Shown here: positions 8,682-16,923 of the stretch, piece after piece | Numbering within the stretch: the stretch's first letter is position 1 | Layout: the number at the start of each line of letters is the position of its first letter | Assembly: GCA_002731875.1 (NCBI GenBank) | Contig: PCCY01000019.1 | Span: 195,666-259,665, forward strand | Source of the DNA: Roseobacter sp. | GTDB taxonomy: Bacteria; Pseudomonadota; Alphaproteobacteria; Rhodobacterales; Rhodobacteraceae | Reading direction: 5' to 3' | DNA length: 64,000 nucleotides | The notes under the pieces: model-generated | The model's database searches: none | Seen by the model: the letters and a program-made list of their open reading frames with translations, nothing else | Told to the model about the DNA's origin: nothing | Position numbers and translations under genes: made by a program

Positions 8682-9314
8682 GTGCAAACACCAAACTTAC
8701 CGGCTATTCGCGCACTTCGCCCCGCGTGGAATTAGGGGCGCATTGTTGGTCAAAAGCGACCACTGAAGCCCAAACATGTCTGGGCGATCCGTGTCAGGCT
8801 GGAACTTGCTGAAAACTATCGCGATCTGGCTTTGTTCAATATGGCGATCGACAGCAAGCTGCGCGGCTGTGACCTTGTGCGGATGAAAGTCGTCGATGTC
8901 ATGGCGTCCGCACAGATCAAAGAACGGGCATCGGTGCTGCAAAACAAAACCCAAAAACCGGTGCGGTTCGAGATTTCCGAAGGCACCCGCGCCTCGGTGG
9001 CGAAGTGGATGGACGATCCGTTGATGGTCGGCTCCGTATATCTCTGGCCTGGGCGTTTTCACAAGCGGCTTCACATCTCAACACGCCAATATGCCCGCAT
9101 CGTGCGGGATTGGGTTTCATCTATCGGTTTGGAAGTGACCGCCTATGGCACCCATTCGATGCGACGCACGAAGGTCACCCAGATCTATAAGAAAACGGGC
9201 AACCTGCGTGCCGTTCAGCTGCTGTTGGGGCATACGAAGATGGACAGCACAGTTCGTTACTTGGGCGTTGAACTTGAAGATGCGTTGGCAATAGCAGAGG
9301 CTATTGAAATATAA
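8682..9314 (+). pseudogene. Tyrosine recombinase/integrase with in-frame amber codon
   Basis: Reading from GTG at 8682 gives QTPNLPAIRALRPAWN, then TAG at 8733-8735, then GRIVGQKRPLKPKHVW and the rest of a short (~210 residue) integrase family. The amber codon stands where that family, as I remember it, has a Lys/Arg-type codon. The catalytic domain after it is intact: Arg in KLRGCDLV, the THSMRRT box, LLLGHTKMDSTVRYLG with the second His and the Tyr nucleophile. Internal starts (TTG 8832, ATG 8841) would remove the N-terminal part and cut close to the first catalytic Arg. It is not flanked by a tRNA gene or visible att repeats. Confidence 0.75.
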
Positions 9315-9912
9315 GTACTTGGGCCGTTCGACAAGGACGGCCCTAAGGAGACCTTCATCGGCCAGTTCCGCGCTGCGCTGCAGTTTTCGCATTGCTGCCG
9401 TTCATGCATTTCGCAGCAATTTGACGGCTCAATAGGCGATCAGCGTACTGAGCGTGAATTTGCAGGACTGCAATAAGTATGAGCTGATACCGTGCTTGAC
9501 GCACGAAACTACGTTGGCACGCCGGGGCGGCTTTCAAAATCGCGTTGCTGTGCCGCTGAGTTCCGCCGAGAACTGACAATGTTCCCTAATGCCAAACAAG
9601 ACGATCAGGTCGACAGTCTGTCACAGTTTCTCAGATGGTTCGATCAACCGCAGTTTGAGTGATACGTGAGCAATTCATAAAATCAGCAAACCGATGTTCC
9701 ATGAGCATTTGGATCCAGAAGTGCGTCTTGGTCGAAAACGCTGTGCAGCCGTTTCTTGCTCGGCTGATCTCTCACCTTCTTCTGATTGCGCTTTCGGATA
9801 AAAACGCTTCAAAAGCAAAGGAAACAGGGCTTCGGATCGGATTCGAAACGAACTTTTTGGCTAAGTCTGCACATAATTTTCGAACTATCGTAAGCGTCTT
9901 ACAGCTTTGTGT
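9315..9912. other. Intergenic, decayed
   Basis: A 7-bp hairpin (9321-9327 with 9337-9343) follows the integrase stop. Copy B of the dispersed repeat lies at 9380-9429. An 85-codon frame at 9659-9916 has no family resemblance and I do not call it a gene. Confidence 0.45.
9380..9429. repeat. Dispersed degenerate repeat, copy B
   Basis: Partner of 5084-5133, sharing TTTCGCATTGCTG and the following pattern in the same orientation. Both copies lie in non-coding stretches of the accessory region. Confidence 0.6.
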
Positions 9913-11133
9913 CTAACGCGCCCGAAGACGGATATTTCGTGTTGGCTCCGACTTCACCTTCGACGTGTCGAAGGCATGGATCCAGCCAAATTCGTCTGGG
10001 AATTTCTTCAACCGCGTGGCCCTGGCCTGCAGGTCTTCTTCATCGTGCAAATGCAAGACATGATTTGTCGCCGTAGCGCTTTTTTGAATGGCCGTCGTTC
10101 GCACCCGACGTAAGCCCGTGAAACGGGTCAGCAAGCCCTCAAGGTCCGAAAGTCCCAAGCTCGCGATCAGACCGGCCAGTGTCACGGCATCCTCGATAGA
10201 GGTGTTGGCACCTTGCCCGTGGTGCGGCACCATCGCATGTGCCCCGTCGCCGATCAGCACAGCACGGCCCTTGTGCCAGTGCCGCAGCGGCTTGGTAATG
10301 AAGAGGCCCCAACGGGCAAAATGGTGCGACTGGCCGACCATTTCCGTCACCGCTTCGTCCCAGCCCTGAAACGGTTTCAGGTGGTCGTCGCGCGTCGCCT
10401 CGATCACCCAGCGGTCGGGGTCGGGCCATGTGTCAGGTCCTTCGGTCACTGCGAAGTAATTGACATCTTCGCCGTTCGGTCCGATCGCATAATGCAGCAG
10501 ATGCGCGTCCGGGCCCATCCAGAATTGAATAGCTTCGGGGTCAGGCAGATGCGGCAGATCTTTCGTCGGCACGATTCCGCGAAATGCCGATGTTCCTGAA
10601 TAGCGGATTGCGCCCGGCCCCGCGACATGGTCGCGCACGCGGCTTTTGATGCCGTCAGCACCGATGACCAGATCGACGACGGCGCTATCCTCACCATAGA
10701 AGTCAAGCCGGATGCCCTGATCGGTCTCGGTCAGGCCGGTCAGGCGGTGGCCCATGCGAATGGCGTTACCGCGCAATTGCGCGCGCATAACCTTCTGCAG
10801 ATCTGCGCGGTGGATGCCGAGGTAAGGTGCACCATACGCTTCTCGATAGGTGCCGTCTTTGCGCACAGGATGGGCAGCAACACGGGTCTGGTCCCGCCAG
10901 CCGCGCCAGATCAGTTCGGTGGGTTCGCATGAAGCGGCCTCCAGCCCCGGCAGACAGCCGAAACGCGCCAATTCCCGCGACCCGTTGGCAGAAAGTGCGA
11001 TGGCGGCACCGATTTCGGTCAGAGCCGGGGCCTGTTCGTAGATCGTGAAGGGGACACCTGCCTGTTGGAGGGCAAGCCCGCAAGCAAGTCCGCCGATCCC
11101 GGCACCAATGATGGCAATGCGTGATTCAGTCAC
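9913..11133 (-). CDS. FAD-dependent aromatic hydroxylase, salicylate/3-hydroxybenzoate type
   Basis: The 406-residue protein begins with the FAD Rossmann motif IAIIGAGIGGLACGLAL (6-22). It has the NAD(P)H/FAD DG motif VIGADGIKSRVR mid-protein and the second FAD motif GRAVLIGDGAHAMVPHHGQGANTSIEDA near residue 290. This is group A flavoprotein monooxygenase architecture, closest in feel to salicylate 1-hydroxylase or 3-hydroxybenzoate 6-hydroxylase. Such enzymes turn hydroxybenzoates into catechol or gentisate. It lies 1 kb from the benzoate/catechol cluster but is transcribed alone. The exact substrate is not deducible. Confidence 0.82.
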   Translation of the reverse strand: MTESRIAIIGAGIGGLACGLALQQAGVPFTIYEQAPALTEIGAAIALSANGSRELARFGCLPGLEAASCEPTELIWRGWRDQTRVAAHPVRKDGTYREAYGAPYLGIHRADLQKVMRAQLRGNAIRMGHRLTGLTETDQGIRLDFYGEDSAVVDLVIGADGIKSRVRDHVAGPGAIRYSGTSAFRGIVPTKDLPHLPDPEAIQFWMGPDAHLLHYAIGPNGEDVNYFAVTEGPDTWPDPDRWVIEATRDDHLKPFQGWDEAVTEMVGQSHHFARWGLFITKPLRHWHKGRAVLIGDGAHAMVPHHGQGANTSIEDAVTLAGLIASLGLSDLEGLLTRFTGLRRVRTTAIQKSATATNHVLHLHDEEDLQARATRLKKFPDEFGWIHAFDTSKVKSEPTRNIRLRAR

Positions 11134-11485
11134 GATGTTTTCCTTGTTTCAAATCACCAGGCCAGGGGCGCGGCGTCAATATTGTCGCTCAGGATGGCAG
11201 ATATCGAACGCGCAATCCAATACCCGTTCGGTCTGAAGTGATACCCACCGGGCGGCGGACGTGTTGCGAGTTTTCGTGAAAAGCGTGAAGGGTGTCAGTC
11301 CTGAGGGAGAGCCTTCTTTCAAACAGAGCAATACAGTTCGCAGCCTCTCAGTTCTGTCGTTCTCAATGATGCCAGCCTAATCATTGTCGAGAAATGCCAT
11401 TGAAATGTAGGAACCCCGCAAGCATCCGGCCTTACCGCCCCAATGAGTTGATCGGTCTATTGCAGAAGGCATCCCCGGTAGGTTT
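11134..11485. other. Intergenic, nothing recognised
   Basis: Presumably holds the promoter of the leftward hydroxylase gene. I see no gene, repeat or clear operator. Confidence 0.4.
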
Positions 11486-11779
11486 TTACTCGAGCGCCTG
11501 CCCGCGCCAGAGCATCATGGCAAGTGCGAGGGCCAGGACCACGTCGATCCCAAGACAGAACTGTCCCCACCAACCCGGCGCGGGGTTCGTTATGACCGGT
11601 CCGGCGAACACATCAAATATCCCGTGCGCGAGTAGCGCAGCAGCCAGTATCCACGATGAAGTGCGTGCACCGAAGCTCGCAAGCGCCACGAAGCCTTCCG
11701 CGAGGCCGGTATGGACGACGATTTCCACCGTGACGCCGGTCTGGATCTTGAAGACCTGGCAGAACAAGGCGATGGCCAC
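11486..11779 (-). CDS. Small integral membrane protein, possibly N-terminally truncated
   Basis: A GTG at 11779 opens 97 codons rich in hydrophobic residues with three likely helices. The segment HGIFDVFAG-(9)-GWWGQFCLGIDVVLALAL resembles the C-terminal end of small DUF6010-like membrane proteins. In the same frame upstream the sequence remains hydrophobic (VIVIVVGV) but has no ATG before a stop. This suggests the original N-terminus is lost, or that GTG is the true start. Function unknown. Confidence 0.45.
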   Translation of the reverse strand: MAIALFCQVFKIQTGVTVEIVVHTGLAEGFVALASFGARTSSWILAAALLAHGIFDVFAGPVITNPAPGWWGQFCLGIDVVLALALAMMLWRGQALE

Positions 11780-12160
11780 GGCTTTGTTTTTGGCTTGAAC
11801 GCCTACGACAATGACAATGACACATTGCGATGCCGTCGAGAGGAGGTATCCACGCCATCAACAAAGCCATCCAACTCGGTAGCCGCGTCGCAATTTAGAA
11901 CTGACTTTTGCGTGATTAGCTCCAAGCGCCGCTACACTTTCCGGCAGGCCTTGCGCCGCAGTAACGATCGGCCCAAAGCGACTTTGGAAAGCGTCGCCAT
12001 TGCCTTAATGTAGCTGCTCAAAAGTTGACTTTCAACACTGAGGTCACTTGGTAAAGATCGTCGCTCAACGCCGAGCTAAGTACGGCCGTCACTGCGACTG
12101 GACCGCGAAACTGTCTCCATCAAGCAGAAACCCTTCAAATTGGCACGACATCGGCCTCGT
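11780..12160. other. Intergenic, nothing recognised
   Basis: This stretch lies between the end of benE and the small membrane protein gene, both leftward. No terminator with a T tract and no gene is seen. Confidence 0.4.
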
Positions 12161-13369
12161 CTAAGAAGGTTTGAACCTTGCGGCGATCCGCGTCAAATAC
12201 CATGCAGCGAGGCCTACAACGACACCCCAGAAGGCCGATCCTATCCCACCCAATGTCACGCCCGAGGTGGTGACAAGAAAGGTCAGCAACCCAACCTGCA
12301 CGTTGTCGGCAGACATCATATCCGACAGGCTTTTCTGAATGGCACCCAGCAGCGCAAGGCCTGCGAGAATTGAAATCATCGCTGTAGGAATCAGGACTAA
12401 TAGGTCAACAAGCGTGCCTGCAAAAATGCCCCCTAAACAAAAGAAAACACCCGCCGCAACACCTGCGATGTATCTGCGGCTCCGGTCGGGGTTACATGCC
12501 TCGCTTGCGAAGAAGGCAGAAGTGATCGCCGCCGAAGCAACCGTAACGCCACCATAAAATGCCGCTCCAGCCGAGGCGATCCCAGCGCTCACCAGAACAC
12601 CACGCGACTTCGCTTCAAAACCATAAGTCCGAAGAACAGCCATGCCCGGCAAGAACTGTCCGCTAAGCGTTGTGATGAAGAGTGGAACTGCAAGGCCCAG
12701 TACCGCAGCCATCGAGAACACAGGTTGAACCAGCATGGGCGATGCAAATGCCAGACCAACGTCACCAATCGGTGCGTCGAACACAGTTGCAGTCAATGCA
12801 ATCGCAATGCCGACAAGGCAGATAATCGCATAGCGCGGTAAAAGAACGGTGAGCAGGACAAATGCAACAACCAGAACAGTGAAAATCAACGGATCAGCAG
12901 CAAGGCTGCGTGCCGCATTCAATCCGAATCCGAATAAGATACCTGCCATCATACCGTCGGTCACACTGGGGGGCAAAAACTGGACCAAACGCTCGAAAAG
13001 GCCCGACAAGCCCAGCAGGATCAATGCCAGAGCAACCAGCAAATACGCACCGACAATTTCTCCCAATGTCAGTTGGGTGCCGATGGAGATCAGCAACACG
13101 GTTCCCGGGATGGACCATGCCAGCGCTACGGGCGCGCGCAACCAAAGGCTAAGAAAGATACATGACAAACCCGCCCCCATCGATATCGCAAAGACCCACG
13201 ACGTGAAAACAGCAGGCGGCACTGCCATCGCGTTAGCCGCCTGAAGATAGATCAGCAACGGGCCAGAATACGAGATCAGCACCGCGAGAAATCCCGCGCC
13301 GATTGCCGTGCCTGATACATCCCGCCACCACGGCCGCTTTGTGGAGATCCCCTCAGACAAGGTTGGCAT
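12161..13369 (-). CDS. benE: Benzoate/H+ symporter, BenE family
   Basis: About 402 residues with 11-12 predicted membrane spans match the BenE family in length and pattern. Signatures include LAWSIPGTVLLISIG, PSVTDGMMAGILFGFG and FYGGVTVASAAITSAFFASEACNPD. The ATG at 13369 overlaps the stop of the CoA-transferase B gene, so it is the last gene of the leftward operon. BenE imports benzoate with protons; its place here supports benzoate as the growth substrate. A longer reading from 13453 would sit wholly inside the upstream gene, so I chose 13369. Confidence 0.9.
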   Translation of the reverse strand: MPTLSEGISTKRPWWRDVSGTAIGAGFLAVLISYSGPLLIYLQAANAMAVPPAVFTSWVFAISMGAGLSCIFLSLWLRAPVALAWSIPGTVLLISIGTQLTLGEIVGAYLLVALALILLGLSGLFERLVQFLPPSVTDGMMAGILFGFGLNAARSLAADPLIFTVLVVAFVLLTVLLPRYAIICLVGIAIALTATVFDAPIGDVGLAFASPMLVQPVFSMAAVLGLAVPLFITTLSGQFLPGMAVLRTYGFEAKSRGVLVSAGIASAGAAFYGGVTVASAAITSAFFASEACNPDRSRRYIAGVAAGVFFCLGGIFAGTLVDLLVLIPTAMISILAGLALLGAIQKSLSDMMSADNVQVGLLTFLVTTSGVTLGGIGSAFWGVVVGLAAWYLTRIAARFKPS

Positions 13370-13976
13370 CAGTGGCAGCGACCATCTCATCCATGCTGAC
13401 TCCGTCAGCCAGTTCCATGACGCGCAGTCCCTTGTCGGTGACTTCAAGAACACCGAGATTGGTAATGATCAGATCGACGACCCCCTTGCCCGTCAGCGGT
13501 AACGTGCATTCGCGCAAAACCTTGCTATCGCCGTGTTTGGAGGTGTGATCCATAACAACAACGACACGGCCAACGCCCGCGACGAGATCCATCGCACCGC
13601 CCATGCCTTTGACCAGCTTGTCGGGGATCATCCAGTTCGCCAGATCGCCGTTTTCCGCCACTTCCATGGCACCCAGAATAGCCATAGCGATTTTGCCGCC
13701 GCGGATCATGCCAAAGCTGGTGGCGCTGTCGAAATACGACGTCTGCGGCTGCTCGGTAATGGTCTGTTTGCCTGCGTTGATCAGGTCGGCGTCCTCGGTT
13801 CCTTCAATTGGAAACGGCCCCATACCCAGCATGCCATTTTCCGATTGCAGGGTTACTTCGATGCCTTCGGGGATATGATTGCTGACCAGCGTCGGGATGC
13901 CGATGCCAAGATTGACGTACCAGCCATCTTGCAGCTCAAGTGCGGCGCGTGCCGCCATCAAATTGCGATCCCACAT
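13353..13976 (-). CDS. 3-Oxoacid CoA-transferase, subunit B
   Basis: 207 residues with the SENGMLGMGP active-site segment of family I CoA-transferase B subunits; the Glu carries the CoA thioester intermediate. The N-terminal GWYVNLGIGIPTLVSNHIP is typical. It starts at the stop of subunit A. The same fold serves 3-oxoadipate (PcaJ) and acetoacetate (ScoB); sequence by eye does not decide. Because a BKACE gene precedes it and no thiolase is present, acetoacetate may be the acceptor here. Confidence 0.88.
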   Translation of the reverse strand: MWDRNLMAARAALELQDGWYVNLGIGIPTLVSNHIPEGIEVTLQSENGMLGMGPFPIEGTEDADLINAGKQTITEQPQTSYFDSATSFGMIRGGKIAMAILGAMEVAENGDLANWMIPDKLVKGMGGAMDLVAGVGRVVVVMDHTSKHGDSKVLRECTLPLTGKGVVDLIITNLGVLEVTDKGLRVMELADGVSMDEMVAATDANLV

Positions 13977-14671
13977 TATGCTGTCCTCACTGTGCGTTGC
14001 TCTATCCGCTTTTCATGGGTGCCCTGAATGATGCGATGCACATAAATGCCGGGCAGGTGGATGTGATCGGGATCAAGGCTGCCGACAGGCACAATTTCTT
14101 CGACCTCCATGACGCAGACCTTGCCGCACATGGCTGCGGGCGGATTGAAGTTGCGCGCTGTCTTGCGGAAGATTGCGTTGCCCGTGGCATCCGCCTTCCA
14201 TGCTTTGACGATGGACAGATCGGCGAAAATACCTTCTTCGAGGATGTAATCCTGTCCACCCCAACTTTTTACGTCCTTACCCTCGGCAATCACGGTGCCT
14301 ACGCCGGTTTTGGTGTAGAACCCGGGAATACCGGCACCTCCTGCGCGCATCCGCTCGGCCAATGTACCTTGCGGGTTGAACTCCAGCTCCAGCTCACCTG
14401 ACAGGTATTGGCGCATGAATTCAGCGTTCTCACCCACATAGGACGCCATCATTTTGGAAATCTGACGTGTGGCGAGCAGTTTGCCCAAACCGAAATCATC
14501 CACGCCTGCGTTATTGGACGCAACCGTCAGGTTCTTGGCGCCATGCGCGACAATTCCGTCGATCAGCAATTCGGGTATGCCGCAGAGGCCAAAGCCGCCG
14601 GCCGCAATCAGCATCCCATCCTCCAGCACCCCGTCGAGCGCTGCCTGCGCTGTCTCAAACACCTTTTTCAT
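13976..14671 (-). CDS. 3-Oxoacid CoA-transferase, subunit A
   Basis: 231 residues with [19 protein letters not shown] and VASNNAG near the N-terminus and [16 protein letters not shown] in the middle, the standard A-subunit motifs. The ATG at 14671 overlaps the end of the BKACE gene by 4 bases and the stop touches the start of subunit B, implying translational coupling and a matched A:B ratio. Candidate roles are PcaI (3-oxoadipate:succinyl-CoA) or ScoA (acetoacetate:succinyl-CoA). Confidence 0.88.
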   Translation of the reverse strand: MKKVFETAQAALDGVLEDGMLIAAGGFGLCGIPELLIDGIVAHGAKNLTVASNNAGVDDFGLGKLLATRQISKMMASYVGENAEFMRQYLSGELELEFNPQGTLAERMRAGGAGIPGFYTKTGVGTVIAEGKDVKSWGGQDYILEEGIFADLSIVKAWKADATGNAIFRKTARNFNPPAAMCGKVCVMEVEEIVPVGSLDPDHIHLPGIYVHRIIQGTHEKRIEQRTVRTA

Positions 14672-15507
14672 GCTGATACTTCTTTCAATTCAAGGATCGC
14701 GCGGGCCTGCCGCCAGTTGGCCACGGGCCGTTCGTATTTCTCGCACAGTTGCGCTGCTCGGGTTACGAGGGCCGCATTCGATGGGGCCAGCGTGTCGCGA
14801 TCAAGGCGGACGTTATCCTCCAGACCTGTGCGCGCATGACCGCCCGAAGAGATCGCCCAGTCGTTCAGTGTGAACTGCTGCGCACCGATCCCCGCTGCGC
14901 ACCAAGGCGCATCTGCCCCAAACAGGCGGCGCACGGTGCGGATGTAGTAATCAAACACATCACGGTCCACGGGCATCGCGTTCTTCACACCCATGACAAA
15001 CTGTACATAAGGCGTACCCGCCAGCTGGCCTTTGTCGGCCATGTCCTTGGCCTTGAGGATATGCGACAGATCAAACGCCTCGATCTCGGGCTTCACATCA
15101 TGCTTGAGCATCTCCCCCGCAAGCCAGTCGACCAACGCGGGCGGATTTTCATACACGCGATTCGGAAAGTTGTTGGACCCAACAGACAGCGAGGCCATAT
15201 CAGGCGAAAGCGGCAGCATCCCACCACGCGTCTCCCCCGCGCCCGAACGTCCACCCGTTGAGAACTGGATGATCATGCCCGGACAGTGTTTCTCCAACCC
15301 CTCCTTGAGGCGCGCAAATTTCTCGGGGTCCGACGACGGTGTCTCGTCCTCGTTACGCACATGGGCATGGCAGATGGTGGCGCCCGCCTCGAAGGCTTCG
15401 TGGGTGCTCTCAATCTGCTCAGCGACTGTCACAGGCACGGCGGGGTTGTTGGCTTTTGTCGGCAATGATCCTGTGATGGCAACGCAGATGATACATGGGT
15501 TACTCAT
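14668..15507 (-). CDS. Beta-keto acid cleavage enzyme (BKACE/Kce, DUF849)
   Basis: 279-residue TIM-barrel protein. [17 protein letters not shown] holds the H-x-H metal ligands, [13 protein letters not shown] and the late [11 protein letters not shown] motif complete the active site. BKACE enzymes use Zn to exchange a beta-keto acid with acetyl-CoA, giving acetoacetate and the acyl-CoA. In a catechol operon the natural substrate would be 3-oxoadipate, giving succinyl-CoA plus acetoacetate. It overlaps both neighbours by 4 bases. The assignment to 3-oxoadipate is inferred from context. Confidence 0.88.
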   Translation of the reverse strand: MSNPCIICVAITGSLPTKANNPAVPVTVAEQIESTHEAFEAGATICHAHVRNEDETPSSDPEKFARLKEGLEKHCPGMIIQFSTGGRSGAGETRGGMLPLSPDMASLSVGSNNFPNRVYENPPALVDWLAGEMLKHDVKPEIEAFDLSHILKAKDMADKGQLAGTPYVQFVMGVKNAMPVDRDVFDYYIRTVRRLFGADAPWCAAGIGAQQFTLNDWAISSGGHARTGLEDNVRLDRDTLAPSNAALVTRAAQLCEKYERPVANWRQARAILELKEVSA

Positions 15508-16355
15508 GCGGCACCTCCCGCAGGCATCCGCTTGAGTGCGTCGACAAAGAAGGGACGGAACCCCACAGGATGCTCGCTCATCGGGAAGTGGCCCAGCTTG
15601 TCCATCACCGCGAGGGTTGCACCGTCAATGGCGTCGGCCGTGCGCTTTGCGTCCTCGGGCGTGCAAGTCAGATCATATGCACCCACGATCAGATGAACTG
15701 GCGTTTTGGCCGTGTCGATATCCCCCAAACGGGCAATCAGACTGTCATCCTTGGTGTAGAAACTCAGGTCCCCACGGAACACGCCCGGACCACTTTGCAT
15801 GAACATCCACAGCGTATTCCACCGCTCGGCGTTTGGCGCAAAGGGCGAGATATTGGCAGAGACGAGCGCCGCACCCATTTCGCCGCCATGGGCATCGGGG
15901 CGGTGAAACCAGTCGATGTCATACCAAGCGGGTTGGAAATCCGACGCCTCGATGGCGATAAAACCGCTGAATTTATCCGGATGCAGCGCCGCAAGTTGCA
16001 GCGCAATGCGGCCGCCCATGGAACAGCCTGCAAGCACGGGGCGGTGCAGCCCCAGCCCATCAATCACGGCAAGGACTGTCTCTATGTAGGCCTCGGTGGT
16101 GAGCAGGTATTCTTCCGTCTCAAAGCCTTCAGGCGGCAAGGATTTGCCGTGCCATGGAAGATCAAAGGCGATCATGCGATTGTTTGCCGTTATGCCCGCA
16201 TCATTCATGAGATGCCGCCATTGCCGCGTGTCCGCACCCGCCGTGTGCAGGCACAAGACAGGACGGCCCTGCCCCGCTTCCTCGAAATAAATCCGGCGCG
16301 GCGCGCCCTCAACAGTGACGGTGAGGTAGCGGCCTGTGATCGGTTCAATGCTCAT
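15504..16355 (-). CDS. Alpha/beta hydrolase, probable 3-oxoadipate enol-lactonase
   Basis: Start at 16355 (MSIEPITGRY) overlaps the stop of the SCP2-like gene as ATGA and gives 283 residues. The hydrolase fold shows the oxyanion region LCLHTAGADTRQW, the nucleophile elbow AGCSMGGRIAL (Ser) and GHFPMSEHP with the catalytic His. In a ben-cat cluster this fits the CatD/PcaD step, opening the enol-lactone to 3-oxoadipate. It is longer than classical PcaD (about 260), so another ester or C-C hydrolase role is possible. Confidence 0.75.
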   Translation of the reverse strand: MSIEPITGRYLTVTVEGAPRRIYFEEAGQGRPVLCLHTAGADTRQWRHLMNDAGITANNRMIAFDLPWHGKSLPPEGFETEEYLLTTEAYIETVLAVIDGLGLHRPVLAGCSMGGRIALQLAALHPDKFSGFIAIEASDFQPAWYDIDWFHRPDAHGGEMGAALVSANISPFAPNAERWNTLWMFMQSGPGVFRGDLSFYTKDDSLIARLGDIDTAKTPVHLIVGAYDLTCTPEDAKRTADAIDGATLAVMDKLGHFPMSEHPVGFRPFFVDALKRMPAGGAA

Positions 16356-16732
16356 GCTGCGTCCTCCCGCTTGGCGCGGGGCAGCGCCATGAATTCTTTG
16401 AAAAAGCGCAGGTTTTTGACGAGGCACAGAATATCACCATCAATGTTGCCACGGCCGACTTTTAGAAGACCAAAGATGTCGTGAAACCCCGGTGCCGGCA
16501 GCGGTTGCCAAAACTGCGCCAGCGCCTCTCCATCGGTGCGCAGCGCAAAGCGCCAAGGCGTCTTGCGACTGGGGCCTGCGGTTACGTGGGTCAAATGCCC
16601 CTTATCGAAGGTCAGGTAAATCTCATCATCGCCCACCTGAACAAGAACGTTCTCGGAGAACAAGCGCCCGAGGCGCAGCAAATGCGGCGTGGCCTCCAGC
16701 TTTGCCTGCATGGTGTGGAACGTCTCAATCAT
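16352..16732 (-). CDS. SCP2-like small protein in catechol operon
   Basis: Starting at the ATG at 16732 (MIETFHTMQ) gives 126 residues. The pattern of a beta-rich N-terminal part (VLVQVGDDEIYLTFDKGHLTHV), a PSRKTPWRFALRTD segment and a hydrophobic C-terminal helix resembles the SCP2 sterol-carrier fold. It is the first gene of the leftward operon and overlaps the hydrolase gene by 4 bases. No enzymatic motif is visible. Because the cluster lacks a CatC-type muconolactone isomerase, this is the only uncharacterised member that could supply or assist that step; that is speculation. Confidence 0.65.
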   Translation of the reverse strand: MIETFHTMQAKLEATPHLLRLGRLFSENVLVQVGDDEIYLTFDKGHLTHVTAGPSRKTPWRFALRTDGEALAQFWQPLPAPGFHDIFGLLKVGRGNIDGDILCLVKNLRFFKEFMALPRAKREDAA

Positions 16733-16790
16733 CGCGCTTTCCTCTTCATATCCCTGACACTGTGGTGCCATGAGGGCGGGCTTTACGGCC

Positions 16791-16817
16791 ATACCGATGC
16801 GGGTATTACGCAATACC
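16791..16817. promoter_or_regulatory. Probable LysR (CatM/BenM-like) operator between catA and the leftward operon
   Basis: GGTATT (16802-16807) and AATACC (16812-16817) are perfect arms around ACGC. A further ATACC half-site at 16791-16795 makes another pair with the GGTAT. The elements resemble ATAC/GTAT half-sites of BenM/CatM. They lie 59 bases from the leftward start and 107 bases from the catA start, suited to control both. Confidence 0.5.
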
Positions 16818-16923
16818 GCCCACGGCATTGGATCATCTGCCCCTTTCGCAGACGGTACACACCAAGGGTCGCCCGCCAAGGCGCCCAAACCGGCACCAAC
16901 ATTGCCACTTTGGAGGAAGAAAA

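Noticed and set aside
9659-9916. 85-codon frame on the plus strand
   Set aside because: No recognised motif, no ribosome site and located in a decayed intergenic stretch.
15495-16484. Plus-strand 329-codon frame opposite the hydrolase gene
   Set aside because: Antisense shadow of a well-supported alpha/beta hydrolase gene with clear motifs.
16352-16732. Calling the small protein CatC (muconolactone isomerase)
   Set aside because: CatC is about 95 residues with a different N-terminal pattern; this protein looks SCP2-like and shares none of the CatC motifs I know.
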